Shown piece after piece: positions 35,653 to 43,514 of a stretch of 64,000 bases of DNA (positions within the stretch are counted from its first letter, which is position 1; each line of letters starts with the position of its first letter). The notes beneath the pieces were generated by a model. That model did no database searches. It was not told the DNA's origin and was given only the letters and a program-made list of their open reading frames with translations. Position numbers and translations under genes: made by a program. This DNA comes from Isoptericola sediminis (GTDB lineage Bacteria; Actinomycetota; Actinomycetes; Actinomycetales; Cellulomonadaceae): positions 124,001 through 188,000 of the forward strand of contig NZ_JABFAJ010000011.1 in the NCBI RefSeq assembly GCF_013085345.1. Reading direction: 5' to 3'.

Positions 35653-37248
35653 ATGGCTGAGACGGCGTCGGCCACCGCACGGCCGGTGCGCGCCGCCGAG
35701 GTCGCCGCGGCCCTCTGCCTGGCCACCGACCTCGGCATGGGTTTCCCCTGGGCGCACGGTCTCGAGGCGACCGCCGCGACGATGCGGCTGTGCGACGTGG
35801 CGGGAGCCGACGAGGCCGTGCGCCGGCAGGCGTACTTCCTCAGCCTCCTGGCGTACGCCGGCTGCGCCGCCGACGCGACGGTCAAGGCGGAGTTCTTCGG
35901 GGGACCGATCACCGAGTCGATCGTCGACGTCATCTGGGGCACCCGGCGCGAGCAGATGGGCGTGGTGCTGCGGTCGCTGCCCGACCCTGGTGCGCCGGTG
36001 CCCGCCGCCGTGGGGCAGACGGTCGCCCGGCTGCCGCGTGCCGTCGCCCACGAGCCGCGCGAGCAGCTCGCCCTGTGCGAGGTCGCCCAGCACCTGTCCC
36101 GCCACCTGGGGCTCGACGGCGTCGCCGACGACCTGCACCACCTGACCGACCGGTGGGACGGGTCCGGGGTGCTGGGGCGGGGTCGGGGCGAGGAGATCCC
36201 GACCGCGCTGCGGATCGTCCTGGTCGCCCGCGACGCCGCCCACCAGGCGTCCGTCGGCGGCAGCGGGTACGCGGCCGACGTCATCGCCGACCGGGCGGGA
36301 CGTGCGCACGACCCGTGGGTGGCGGGGATGCTCGTGCGGCACCACCACGAGATCCTCGGTGAGCCGCACGAGCAGGGGGCGACCTGGGACGAGGTGCTCG
36401 CCGCCGAACCGGGCACCCCGCGGGAGATCCCCGCCGAGCAGGTCGACGACGCCGTGGCGACGCTCGGCGAGCTGGCGGACGTGGTCGGGCCGGCCTGGGC
36501 AGGCCGGTCCCGGGCGGTGGCGGCGCTCGCGGGCGACGCGGCGGAGCTGGCCGGACTGGACCCCGCGGAGGTCCGGCACGTCCGTCGGGCCGCGCTGCTG
36601 CAGGACGTCGGGCGGATCAGCGTCCCGGCGCGGATCTGGCACGCCCACCGGACGCTGTCCGCCGAGGACCGGGAGCACGTCCGGCTGCACCCGTACTTCA
36701 CCGAGCGGGTGTGCGCCGCCTCCCCGTTCCTGCGCGACCTGGCCCGGGACGCCGTCTGCCACCACGAGCGGCTGGACGGGTCGGGGTACCACCGGGGGCT
36801 GCCGGCCGCGGCGCTCGGGGTCCCGGCGCGGCTGCTCGCCGCCGCCGACGCGATGCGGTCGGCCTGCGAGACACCGCCCCACGGCCGAGGGCTGAGCCGC
36901 GCCGCGGCGGTGTACGCGCTGGGCCGTGACGTGCGCGAGGGGCGCCTCGACGCCGAGGCGGTCGCCGCCGTCGTCGAGGCCGCCGGGCTCGAGCCCCCGC
37001 CGCTGCACCGGCCGGCCGGGCTGACGGAGCAGGAGAGCCGGGTGGTGGGGCTCGTCGCCCGCGGGCTGGCGACCAAGCAGGTCGCGCGCACCCTCGGCAT
37101 CAGCCCGAAGACGGCGGACCAGCACCTGCAGCACGCGTACCGCAAGATCGGGGTGTCGAGCCGGGCGGCCGTCGCGCTCTTCGCGGCCGAGCACGGCCTG
37201 CTCGCCTGGGGAGAACTCCTGATACCGGGGCGGCGCACGGCTCCGTAG
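35653..37248 (+). CDS. Tandem HD-GYP-like protein with C-terminal LuxR helix-turn-helix
   Basis: The 531-residue protein has two HD-type phosphohydrolase halves and a LuxR DNA-binding domain from about residue 456 (GLTEQESRVVGLVARGLATK, then QVARTLGISPKTADQHLQHA). The second half keeps DVGRISVPARIW and the HHE-DGSGYHRG signature (His370, His371, Glu372). The first half has DRWDGSGVLGRGRGEEIP, but the HHE is replaced by HLTD, so it may be inactive. Joining a possible cyclic-dinucleotide phosphodiesterase to a LuxR output suggests a one-component signal sensor; no ligand can be named. The small membrane protein and flavoprotein genes follow closely. Confidence 0.87.
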   Translation: MAETASATARPVRAAEVAAALCLATDLGMGFPWAHGLEATAATMRLCDVAGADEAVRRQAYFLSLLAYAGCAADATVKAEFFGGPITESIVDVIWGTRREQMGVVLRSLPDPGAPVPAAVGQTVARLPRAVAHEPREQLALCEVAQHLSRHLGLDGVADDLHHLTDRWDGSGVLGRGRGEEIPTALRIVLVARDAAHQASVGGSGYAADVIADRAGRAHDPWVAGMLVRHHHEILGEPHEQGATWDEVLAAEPGTPREIPAEQVDDAVATLGELADVVGPAWAGRSRAVAALAGDAAELAGLDPAEVRHVRRAALLQDVGRISVPARIWHAHRTLSAEDREHVRLHPYFTERVCAASPFLRDLARDAVCHHERLDGSGYHRGLPAAALGVPARLLAAADAMRSACETPPHGRGLSRAAAVYALGRDVREGRLDAEAVAAVVEAAGLEPPPLHRPAGLTEQESRVVGLVARGLATKQVARTLGISPKTADQHLQHAYRKIGVSSRAAVALFAAEHGLLAWGELLIPGRRTAP

Positions 37249-37258
37249 CGTCGACGGC

Positions 37259-37645
37259 ATGGACATCGTGCCGACCCGGTCCGCGGCCCCGGTCTCCCCC
37301 GGGGATCTCGCGGAGCGGCTGCGCACCCGGCGCCGGTGCGCGCTCGGGGCTTCCGGCAGCGCCGCCGTGGTGGTCGCCGTGCTGGTGAGTGCCGCTGCGA
37401 CCTCCTCGCACCTGGGCGCGCCGGCGTGCTGGCCGTGGTTGCTCACCGGGCTGCAGGTCACGGCGTTGTGGGCGGCCGGCGGGCCCCGCTGGTGGGGCTG
37501 GCTGCTGGGGGCGTCGGTGCAGCCGCCGTGGATCGCGTACGCCCTGGTCACCGACCAGCTCGGGTTCGTCCCCGGCTGCCTCGTCTCCGGCTCCGTCCAG
37601 GCCCTGAGCTTCCTGCGTTCCGTCCGACCCGAGGAGGAGTCATGA
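37259..37645 (+). CDS. Small membrane protein of unknown function
   Basis: The 128-residue product has a basic N-terminus and three or four hydrophobic segments (about 29-48, 57-75, 81-97 and 103-118). I do not recognise a family. It starts 10 bp after the HD-GYP/LuxR stop and its own stop overlaps the next start as ATGA (37642-37645). The tight packing suggests the three genes are expressed together. Confidence 0.72.
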   Translation: MDIVPTRSAAPVSPGDLAERLRTRRRCALGASGSAAVVVAVLVSAAATSSHLGAPACWPWLLTGLQVTALWAAGGPRWWGWLLGASVQPPWIAYALVTDQLGFVPGCLVSGSVQALSFLRSVRPEEES

Positions 37646-38739
37646 GCACGCAGCAGCACGAGGTACCCGTCGTGGTGGTCGGCGGGGGCCAGGCCGGGTT
37701 GGCCACCTCGTACCACCTCTCGCGACAGGGTGTCGAGCACGTGGTGCTCGACGCCGCCGCCCGGGCGGGGGACTCCTGGCGCCGGCGCTGGGACTCCCTG
37801 CGCCTCTTCACCCCGGCGCGGGTCGACCACCTGGACGGCCTGGACCTCGGGCGCCGCGGCCCGGTGCCGACCAAGGACGAGTTCGCGGACTACCTGGAGC
37901 GCTACGAGCGCGAGTTCGACCTGCCCGTCCGCCACGGTGTCCGGGTGCGGCGGCTCGCGTCCGACGGCGCGGGGTTCCGGCTCGAGGCCGCGGACGGCGA
38001 ATACCGGGCGGAGGCCGTCGTCGTGGCGATGGGTGGCCTCCAGGTTCCGCGGGTGCCGGCGGTCGCGGGCGACCTGCGGCCCGGCATCCGGACCCTGCAC
38101 TCCGCGGACTACCGCAACCCTTCCCAGCTCGCCGACGGGCCGGTCCTCGTGGTCGGTGTGGGCAACAGCGGGGCGGAGATCGCGGTCGAGGCCGCCCGGG
38201 ACCACGAGACCTGGTTGGCCGGCACCGAGACCGGGCACCTGCCGTTCCGCGTGGACGGCTGGTTCGGGCGGAACCTCGGCACCCGGGTCGTGGGGCTCGT
38301 GTTCCGCCACGTGCTGACGATCGACACCCCGGTCGGACGCCGCGCGCAGCCCGTGCTGCAGTCCCGGGCGGACCTGCTGGTGCGGGAGCGACCCCGCGAC
38401 CTGCGGCGGGCCGGGGTGCACCGGGTCCCGCGCATCGAGGCGGCCCGTGACGGCCTGCCCGTGGCGGCGGACGGCACGGTGCTCGACGTCGGCACGGTCG
38501 TCTGGTGCACCGGGTACCGGACCGGGCTGGAGGAGTGGATCGACCTGCCGGTCCTGGACGAGCGAGGACGCGTGCGTCAGGTCCGCGGGGTCACCGAGGT
38601 GCCGGGGCTGTACTCCGTCGGCCAGGACTTCCAGTACGCCAAGGCGTCCGAGCAGATCCCCGGCGTGAGCCGGGACGCGCGGTACGTCGCGGAGCACCTC
38701 GCCCGGCAGTGCCGCGGCGCACCGGTCGCCGCGGGGTGA
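37642..38739 (+). CDS. Flavin-containing NAD(P)-dependent oxidoreductase (FMO/CzcO-like)
   Basis: The 365-residue flavoprotein has VVVVGGGQAGLATSYHLSRQ (FAD site) and VLVVGVGNSGAEIAVEAA (NADP site). It also has WRRRWDSLRLFTPARVDHLD and a late TVVWCTGYRTG segment typical of the single-component monooxygenase-like family that includes CzcO. It may oxidise a small organic substrate; relatives are often misnamed as cation transport proteins. The start overlaps the upstream small membrane protein gene. Confidence 0.87.
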   Translation: MSTQQHEVPVVVVGGGQAGLATSYHLSRQGVEHVVLDAAARAGDSWRRRWDSLRLFTPARVDHLDGLDLGRRGPVPTKDEFADYLERYEREFDLPVRHGVRVRRLASDGAGFRLEAADGEYRAEAVVVAMGGLQVPRVPAVAGDLRPGIRTLHSADYRNPSQLADGPVLVVGVGNSGAEIAVEAARDHETWLAGTETGHLPFRVDGWFGRNLGTRVVGLVFRHVLTIDTPVGRRAQPVLQSRADLLVRERPRDLRRAGVHRVPRIEAARDGLPVAADGTVLDVGTVVWCTGYRTGLEEWIDLPVLDERGRVRQVRGVTEVPGLYSVGQDFQYAKASEQIPGVSRDARYVAEHLARQCRGAPVAAG

Positions 38740-38765
38740 GCGGCCGGGGCGCGGTGCGGCGGGCG

Positions 38766-39368
38766 CTACGGCCGCCGCACCGCGTACTCGGTGGTGACGA
38801 TCCCGCTCGGGGACGTGGTCGACCACCGGACCTCGAGGTCCAGGGGCGTCCCGGCGAACAGACGGGTGCCCTGACCCAGCACGACGGGCAGGGTCGTCAG
38901 CACGTACCGGTCGACCAGCCCTGCGGCGGCGAGATCGCGCACAAGCGCGCCGGAGCCGAGGACGACCAGGTCGCCGTCGCCCTGCTCCCTGAGCCGGGCG
39001 ACGGTCTGGATGGCCTCGCCGACCAGCGGGAACGACGCCGGCCAGGCGAGCTCGACGTCCGGGTCGCGCGTCGCGACGTACTTGGGGGACGCGCGCAGCA
39101 CCTCGCTGAACGGGTTCGGCTCGGTGGTGGTCAACCAGTACCCGACGACGTCGTCGTAGGTGCGGTGCCCGAACAGCATCCCGCCCGGCGCGGCGCCGTG
39201 GGCGGCGCGTCCCGTGAAGGCCGCCATCGCGGCCTCGGGGTCGGCCTGCAGGTACGGGGTGGCCCAACCACCCCGGATGAAGCCCCCTCGCGGGTCCTCG
39301 TCCGGGCCGGCCGGCGCCTGCATGACGCCGTCCAGCGAGACGTTCTCCACGGCGACGATCGTGTGCAC
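38766..39368 (-). CDS. Dihydrofolate reductase family protein (RibD C-terminal domain)
   Basis: The 200-residue protein starts TIVAVENVSLDGVMQAP and contains LFGHRTYDDVVGYW, VLGSGALVRDL and TTLPVVLGQGTRLF, the RibD C-terminal/DHFR-like pattern. It is the second such gene in the window (compare 21044-21655), but the sequences differ widely. The substrate is unknown. The start GTG 39368 (MHTIVAVENV) follows GAGG; the longer frame to 39398 is less likely. It converges on the flavoprotein gene. Confidence 0.85.
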   Translation of the reverse strand: MHTIVAVENVSLDGVMQAPAGPDEDPRGGFIRGGWATPYLQADPEAAMAAFTGRAAHGAAPGGMLFGHRTYDDVVGYWLTTTEPNPFSEVLRASPKYVATRDPDVELAWPASFPLVGEAIQTVARLREQGDGDLVVLGSGALVRDLAAAGLVDRYVLTTLPVVLGQGTRLFAGTPLDLEVRWSTTSPSGIVTTEYAVRRP

Positions 39369-39449
39369 GGGTGTCCTCGCTCCTCGAGTCGGTGTCACCC
39401 GGGTGGACCGCCGGCACCGCCCGGACTCATCGCCCGGGCGGCGGACGGA

Positions 39450-39839
39450 TCAGGACAGCGACCCGAGCGCGGTGCGCAGCCGCTGGGCGGCGTCGTCGGC
39501 GACGGCCTCCAGCTCGGCGCTGTCGGCGACGGACATCATCGCGTGGGGGTCCATGGCCTCGATCGTCGTGGTCCCGTCCCCGGCGTCACGCACGACGACG
39601 TTGCACGGCAGCAGCGCTCCGACGGAGCGGTCGGCCTGCAGCGCGCGGTGCGCGAGCGGCGGGTTGCAGGCGCCGAGCACCAGGTAGGGCTCGATCTCGG
39701 CCCCGATCTTGGTCCGCAGGGTCGCGGCCATGTCGATCTCGGTCAGCACGCCGAAGCCCTGGTCGGACAGCGCCTGGCGGACCGCCGCGACGGCCTCGTC
39801 GAAGGGCGCGGTGACGGTGGCGGTGAGGGTGTAGCTCAT
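39450..39839 (-). CDS. DUF302 domain protein
   Basis: The 129-residue product begins MSYTLTATVTAPFDEAVAAV and has FGVLTEIDMAATLRTKIG, YLVLGACNPPLAHRAL and LLPCNVVVRD, which define DUF302. The conserved Cys of GACNP is present. DUF302 proteins are often encoded with copper- or sulfur-responsive genes and sometimes fused to rhodanese-type domains. The start ATG 39839 has AAGGAG 5 nt upstream. It is the third gene of a minus-strand operon that starts behind a CsoR/CstR-type box. Confidence 0.9.
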   Translation of the reverse strand: MSYTLTATVTAPFDEAVAAVRQALSDQGFGVLTEIDMAATLRTKIGAEIEPYLVLGACNPPLAHRALQADRSVGALLPCNVVVRDAGDGTTTIEAMDPHAMMSVADSAELEAVADDAAQRLRTALGSLS

Positions 39840-39879
39840 ACGAACTCCTTCCCGGGGCGTTCCCCCGGATCGCGGGTGC

Positions 39880-40278
39880 TCAGACGGGGCAGGCGGTCGC
39901 CGCGGCGGCCCGGCGCTGGTAGCGCCCGAAGACGGTCGCGAGCACGGCGACGACTGCCATGGTGGCAGTCGGGGAGCCCGCCAGCAGGACGGGCGGGACC
40001 AGCACGGTCGCCGCCGCCGCGACGTCGCAGGGTCCGCAGCCCAGCACCGCACGCCACCGGGTCCCCGTGGGCGGGACGTACGTGGCGAGTGTGGAGCCGC
40101 CGATCGCGGCGCTGCCGACCAGCAGTCCGGTGGCCGCCGCGCCCGGGACGCCGGCGGCGGTGACGTACCAGACGGCCAGGGCGGTGGCCGCCAGCACGCC
40201 GACGACGACCCGGCGTGCGCTGACCGGTCGACGCGTCCGTGCCGCCGGGCGCGCCCGGGTGTCCGGCGCCGACGTCAT
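39880..40278 (-). CDS. Small integral membrane protein in DUF302 operon
   Basis: The 132-residue product has an Arg-rich N-terminus (about 1-23) and four hydrophobic segments (about 25-42, 48-65, 84-98 and 101-118). It contains the motif LGCGPCDVAAA, where two Cys lie near a membrane face, and a C-terminal Cys (TACPV). I do not recognise the family. Its ATG 40278 overlaps the stop of the zinc-ribbon gene (ATGA), and DUF302 follows after 40 bp. The Cys pair and its operon partners suggest metal or thiol chemistry at the membrane; this is inference. Confidence 0.75.
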   Translation of the reverse strand: MTSAPDTRARPAARTRRPVSARRVVVGVLAATALAVWYVTAAGVPGAAATGLLVGSAAIGGSTLATYVPPTGTRWRAVLGCGPCDVAAAATVLVPPVLLAGSPTATMAVVAVLATVFGRYQRRAAAATACPV

Positions 40279-40391
40279 CGGCAGGTGCAGCGCTCGGCGG
40301 GCGGGACGTCGGCCATGACCTGGTCGACGTGCATGCCGCAGCCGGTCCAGGTGACCTTGCCGCAGCGGGGACAACGAGCGGGACTGCACAT
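40275..40391 (-). CDS. 38-aa zinc-ribbon-like protein
   Basis: This short ORF encodes 38 residues with six Cys: two paired as CPRC, one each in GCGMHVDQVM and the N-terminal MCSP, and the last two in the terminal CTC. A Cys/His-rich mini-protein of this pattern (CxxCGKxTWxGCGxHVDQVM) is widespread in bacteria and annotated as hypothetical. It could hold one zinc ion. ATG 40391 follows GGAAGGAG. It is the first gene of the operon with the membrane protein and DUF302, 65 bp after the CsoR/CstR-type palindrome. Confidence 0.85.
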   Translation of the reverse strand: MCSPARCPRCGKVTWTGCGMHVDQVMADVPPAERCTCR

Positions 40392-40456
40392 GGCGTGCTC
40401 CTTCCGGCGGGAGTTCCGGGGCGCAGGGGCGCCGCCTCCGGGCACGACCCACTGTA

Positions 40457-40472
40457 ATACCCCTAGGGGTAT
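40457..40472 (-). promoter_or_regulatory. CsoR/CstR-type operator
   Basis: ATACCCCTAGGGGTAT is a perfect 16-bp palindrome with the A/T-C4-TA-G4-A/T layout recognised by CsoR-family repressors (copper, persulfide or other sensors). On the minus strand it overlaps TATTAC/TACAGT, a likely -10 element, so bound repressor would block the zinc-ribbon/membrane/DUF302 operon. No CsoR-family gene is in the window. Confidence 0.82.
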
Positions 40473-40515
40473 GCCGTCGAGTGTGCGGGAGCGAGGGAGG
40501 CGCCACGATGGGGAG

Positions 40516-41004
40516 ATGAGCGACCAGACGGGCCGGATCCGCCTGCGCGGCGGACGGCCGGAGACCGCGGAGCAGCGGTCGGACCGGAACTGGAACGAGC
40601 TGCTGCAGGAGCTGCGCGTGCTGCAGACGGGCGTGCAGATCCTCACGGGGTTCCTGCTCATCCTGCCGTTCCAGGCGCGGTTCGCCGACCTCGACCCCTT
40701 CCAGCACACGGTGTACCTGGTCGACGTCCTGGTGTGCCTGGTGACGTCCGGCCTGTTCATCGCCCCGGTGGCGGTGCACCGCGGGCTGTTCCGCCGACGC
40801 CTCAAGCTCGCCGTGGTCAGCCTCGGGGACCGGATGACGCGGTTCGGGCTGGTGCTGCTCGCCGTCGCGCTGTCGGCCACGGCCCTGCTCGTCTTCGACG
40901 TGGTGGTGAGCCGTGCCGTCGGTCTGGTGGTGGGTGGAGCGGTCGCGGCCCTGCTGCTCGGGCTCTGGGGGGTGCTGCCGGTCGTCGTGCGTCGACGGGA
41001 CTGA
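40516..41004 (+). CDS. DUF6328 family membrane protein
   Basis: The 162-residue protein has an N-terminal soluble helix (RNWNELLQELRVLQTGVQIL) that leads into four membrane helices (about 45-62, 70-92, 110-128 and 133-152). The segment ELRVLQTGVQILTGFLLILPFQ is the hallmark of this actinobacterial family, whose function is unknown. The start ATG 40516 has GGGGAG just upstream. It is divergent from the zinc-ribbon operon and the CsoR/CstR-type palindrome lies between, so it may share the control. Confidence 0.85.
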   Translation: MSDQTGRIRLRGGRPETAEQRSDRNWNELLQELRVLQTGVQILTGFLLILPFQARFADLDPFQHTVYLVDVLVCLVTSGLFIAPVAVHRGLFRRRLKLAVVSLGDRMTRFGLVLLAVALSATALLVFDVVVSRAVGLVVGGAVAALLLGLWGVLPVVVRRRD

Positions 41005-41118
41005 GGCCCTGGGTCGTGCCGAGGAATCCGGGCCCGGAGGGTGACACGTGTCAACCGTTGCCGAATCGTTGTGCTGAGGGGTGCCGGGGAGCGGCTCCGC
41101 TCCGCTACCTTGCGGCGC

Positions 41119-41766
41119 ATGACACGCGATGAGGCGATGTGGACGAGGGTGCGTCGAGGGACCGTGGGTGTGGCGCTGGTGAGCGCCGGTGCGCTGGTGC
41201 TGGCCGGCTGCGGAGGGGCCGACGAACCGGGCGGCGAGCCCTCGTCGTCGGCCGCAGCGTCCGAGGAGGCGGTCGCACCGGCCGTCGAGAGCAGCTGCAC
41301 GGACGGCGTCGTCGTGGAGTGGCAGGGGGAGCCGGACACCCAGGAGATGTACACCTCGGCGCAGGTGATCCAGGTCGGCGACGACGGGCTGACGGTGCGT
41401 GACGACTGGCAGCGAGGCGAGGAGGCCGGCGCCCGGCACCTGTCCGACGCCGACGGCGCGCAGCAGGCCGTCGTGTCCGACGCCGTGGCGGGCGGGCTGC
41501 TGGAGGCCGACCAGGTCCCGCGGCCGGCCGACCCCGCCGAGGCGCTGGCCGGTGCCGAGAAGGGCAAGTACGTCCTGTACGACTACGCCAAGCACCGCAC
41601 GCAGACCGCGCTCGTGTCGTGCGCGGACGGCAGCACGTCGGTCGAGGTCGCCTGGACCGGCTTCGAGATCGTCGAGTCCGGGGTCGCGAACTGCGCGGCC
41701 AGCCCGGACCCGGTGGCCGACATCATCGCGGCCGACGCCATCACGGGGTTCTGCGTCAAGGGATAG
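41119..41766 (+). CDS. Predicted lipoprotein of unknown function
   Basis: The 215-residue product has a lipoprotein signal (VALVSAGALVLAGC, lipidated Cys31) and an Ala/Ser/Glu linker. The outer domain carries four further Cys (ESSCTDG, LVSCADG, VANCAAS, GFCVKG), which could make two disulfides. No family is recognised. The ATG 41119 may be leaderless because TACCTT (41106-41111) fits a -10 element about 7 bp upstream. ATG 41137 is an alternative start that keeps the lipobox. Confidence 0.78.
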   Translation: MTRDEAMWTRVRRGTVGVALVSAGALVLAGCGGADEPGGEPSSSAAASEEAVAPAVESSCTDGVVVEWQGEPDTQEMYTSAQVIQVGDDGLTVRDDWQRGEEAGARHLSDADGAQQAVVSDAVAGGLLEADQVPRPADPAEALAGAEKGKYVLYDYAKHRTQTALVSCADGSTSVEVAWTGFEIVESGVANCAASPDPVADIIAADAITGFCVKG

Positions 41767-41833
41767 CAGGGCCCGCGGGTCGGAGGTGGTCCTCCTGCCA
41801 CGCTGGACGACGGCGTGGCCCCCGCGGGTCCCG

Positions 41834-41863
41834 GGTGGTCGCGGTGCTCAGACCGCGACCACC
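41834..41863. terminator. Perfect 12-bp hairpin terminator
   Basis: GGTGGTCGCGGT and ACCGCGACCACC pair perfectly around GCTCAG. It serves the lipoprotein gene on the plus strand and overlaps the 3' end of the tiny minus-strand ORF, whose stop codon is in the loop. Confidence 0.82.
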
Positions 41864-41886
41864 TCGTGCGTCCGTCGGTTCTTCAC
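41848..41886 (-). CDS. Tiny ORF (12-16 aa) with near-perfect Shine-Dalgarno
   Basis: On the minus strand AAAGGAGGTGATC (41893-41905) is complementary over 13 nt to the 3' end of 16S rRNA. It precedes GTG 41886, which opens MKNRRTHEVVAV and stops in the loop of a perfect hairpin. A GTG at 41898, inside the Shine-Dalgarno, would give 16 residues (MIRTVKNRRTHEVVAV). The ORF follows the SDR gene by 55-67 bp, and TAGCGT about 15 bp before the Shine-Dalgarno could be a -10 element. It may be a leader-type or regulatory peptide or a stand-alone microprotein. I recognise no family. Confidence 0.45.
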   Translation of the reverse strand: MKNRRTHEVVAV

Positions 41887-41953
41887 CGTGCGGATCACCT
41901 CCTTTCGCGTACGCCGAGCACGCTACGCCCGGCGGCCGGAGGTGCCCAGCGAT

Positions 41954-42883
41954 TTATGCGACCGGACCCACGGGGCCGCTGCGGCGGAGCGACTCCCACT
42001 CGTCCGGGTAGTCGTCGAGCCACTGCGCGAACGACCGTGCGGGACGGCCCACCAGGCGTTCCACGTCGTGCGAGACGGTGGCCATCTCGCCGGCCGCGAT
42101 GGCCTCGTAGGACGAGACCCACCCCGCGAGCTCGACGGCGGAGGCGTTGAACCGCGCGCGGGAGGAGTACGCCTCGGGCACGGACTCCGCGTGGTACCGG
42201 ATCTCGCGGCCGGTCGCGACGGTCAGCGCGGCCGCCACCTCGAGCAGGCTCATCGCCTCCGGGCCGGTCACGTCGTAGACGACGCCGTCGTGGCGGCGGG
42301 GATCCTCGTCCAGCAGCACGGCGGTGGCGACGTCGGCGACGTCGTCGTGGGCCACCGACGCGACCCGTCCGTTCGCGGCGGGGCCGCGGATGACGTCGTC
42401 CGGCCCGACGAACGACGCCAGCGCCTGGTGGTACAGGTTGTCCCGCAGGACGGTCCAGCGCAGCCCGGTCGTGCGCAGGTGCTGCTCGGTGTGGAAGTGG
42501 TCCCGGGCGAACGTGAAGGTGGCGTCGGGGGCGGCGCCGACGAACGAGACGTAGACGATGCGCTCGACGCCGGCCCGGACAGCGGCGTCGATGGCCGCCA
42601 CGTGCTCGGCCACGCGGTCCTCCGACTCGCGGGCGCTGACGAGGAACACCGTCTGGACGCCGTCGAACGCGGCCCGCATGCCCTCGTCGTCGTGGTACCC
42701 GTCGGCGACCGCGGTCTCGCACTCCGGCAGGGGGCGGCCGTCGTCGAGGCGCGGGACGCGGGAGGGGTCCCGCACCACGAGGCGCTGGTGCGCACCCTCC
42801 GCGGCGAGCCGGAACGCGAGCCGGGACCCGACGCGCCCGGACGCTCCGGTGACGGCGATGAGACCCTCGGCGGACCACCTCAT
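41954..42883 (-). CDS. NAD(P)H-binding SDR family protein (NmrA-like)
   Basis: The 309-residue atypical SDR starts with LIAVTGASGRVGSRLAFRLA, the NAD(P)-binding loop. It has FDGVQTVFLVSARESEDRV and VYVSFVGAAPDATFTFARDH, as in NmrA/QOR2-type quinone reductases. The catalytic YxxxK is not evident, as in that group. It may reduce quinones or sense NADP. The start ATG 42883 is 96 bp from the divergent phosphatase gene. Confidence 0.87.
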   Translation of the reverse strand: MRWSAEGLIAVTGASGRVGSRLAFRLAAEGAHQRLVVRDPSRVPRLDDGRPLPECETAVADGYHDDEGMRAAFDGVQTVFLVSARESEDRVAEHVAAIDAAVRAGVERIVYVSFVGAAPDATFTFARDHFHTEQHLRTTGLRWTVLRDNLYHQALASFVGPDDVIRGPAANGRVASVAHDDVADVATAVLLDEDPRRHDGVVYDVTGPEAMSLLEVAAALTVATGREIRYHAESVPEAYSSRARFNASAVELAGWVSSYEAIAAGEMATVSHDVERLVGRPARSFAQWLDDYPDEWESLRRSGPVGPVA

Positions 42884-42979
42884 GCCGTCACGGTACGGGG
42901 TCGTGGGTCCTCACGCCGCGCGACCACGCCGACCGCGGACGCCCGGCACGGGTCCGCGCGGCCGTGCAAGCATGGGGTC

Positions 42980-43498
42980 GTGAGCCAGACGATCTACCGC
43001 GTGATGACCGTGTGCACCGGCAACATCTGCCGCTCCCCCATGGCCGAGGTGGTGCTGCGCGACCGGCTGCACGGGGCGGGTCTCGCCGACCGCGTCACGG
43101 TCGACTCGACCGGTGTCAGCGACGAGGAGCACGGGAACCCCGTCGACCCCCGGGCCCGGCGCGCCCTGGCCGCCCGGGGCTACGCGGTCGGTGACGGCCA
43201 CCGGGCGCGGCAGGTCTCGGCCGACGAGCTCGGTGAGCGCGACCTCGTGCTGGCGATGACGTCGCGGCACGCCGACGTCTTGCGACGGCTCGCGAACGGT
43301 ACAGATCCGCAGATCCGGATGTACAGGTCCTTCGACCCGGACGCTCCGCAGGTCGGGGGCCGGGGCGAGGAGTCACGGCTCGACGTCGACGACCCCTGGT
43401 ACGGCGACGCGGACGGTTTCGAGGTGTGCCTCGACGAGATCGAGGCCGCCGCCGACGGGATCGTGGCGCACGTGCGGGTCGAGCTCGGCCTCGCCTGA
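42980..43498 (+). CDS. Low-molecular-weight protein tyrosine phosphatase
   Basis: The 172-residue enzyme has the catalytic loop VCTGNICRSP (Cys12, Arg18) and the general-acid segment DDPWYGDADGF near residue 133. It removes phosphate from tyrosine and possibly from arginine residues. The GTG 42980 start (MSQTIYRVMTV) is used because no in-frame ATG precedes the catalytic loop at a suitable distance. It converges on the S33 hydrolase gene, with only 16 bp between the stops. Confidence 0.93.
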   Translation: MSQTIYRVMTVCTGNICRSPMAEVVLRDRLHGAGLADRVTVDSTGVSDEEHGNPVDPRARRALAARGYAVGDGHRARQVSADELGERDLVLAMTSRHADVLRRLANGTDPQIRMYRSFDPDAPQVGGRGEESRLDVDDPWYGDADGFEVCLDEIEAAADGIVAHVRVELGLA

Positions 43499-43514
43499 GC
43501 ACCCGGCGGACGGA

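Noticed and set aside
41399-42979. Long read-through frame before the tyrosine phosphatase
   Set aside because: The frame is Arg-rich and antisense to the SDR gene. The catalytic loop VCTGNICRSP begins just after GTG 42980.
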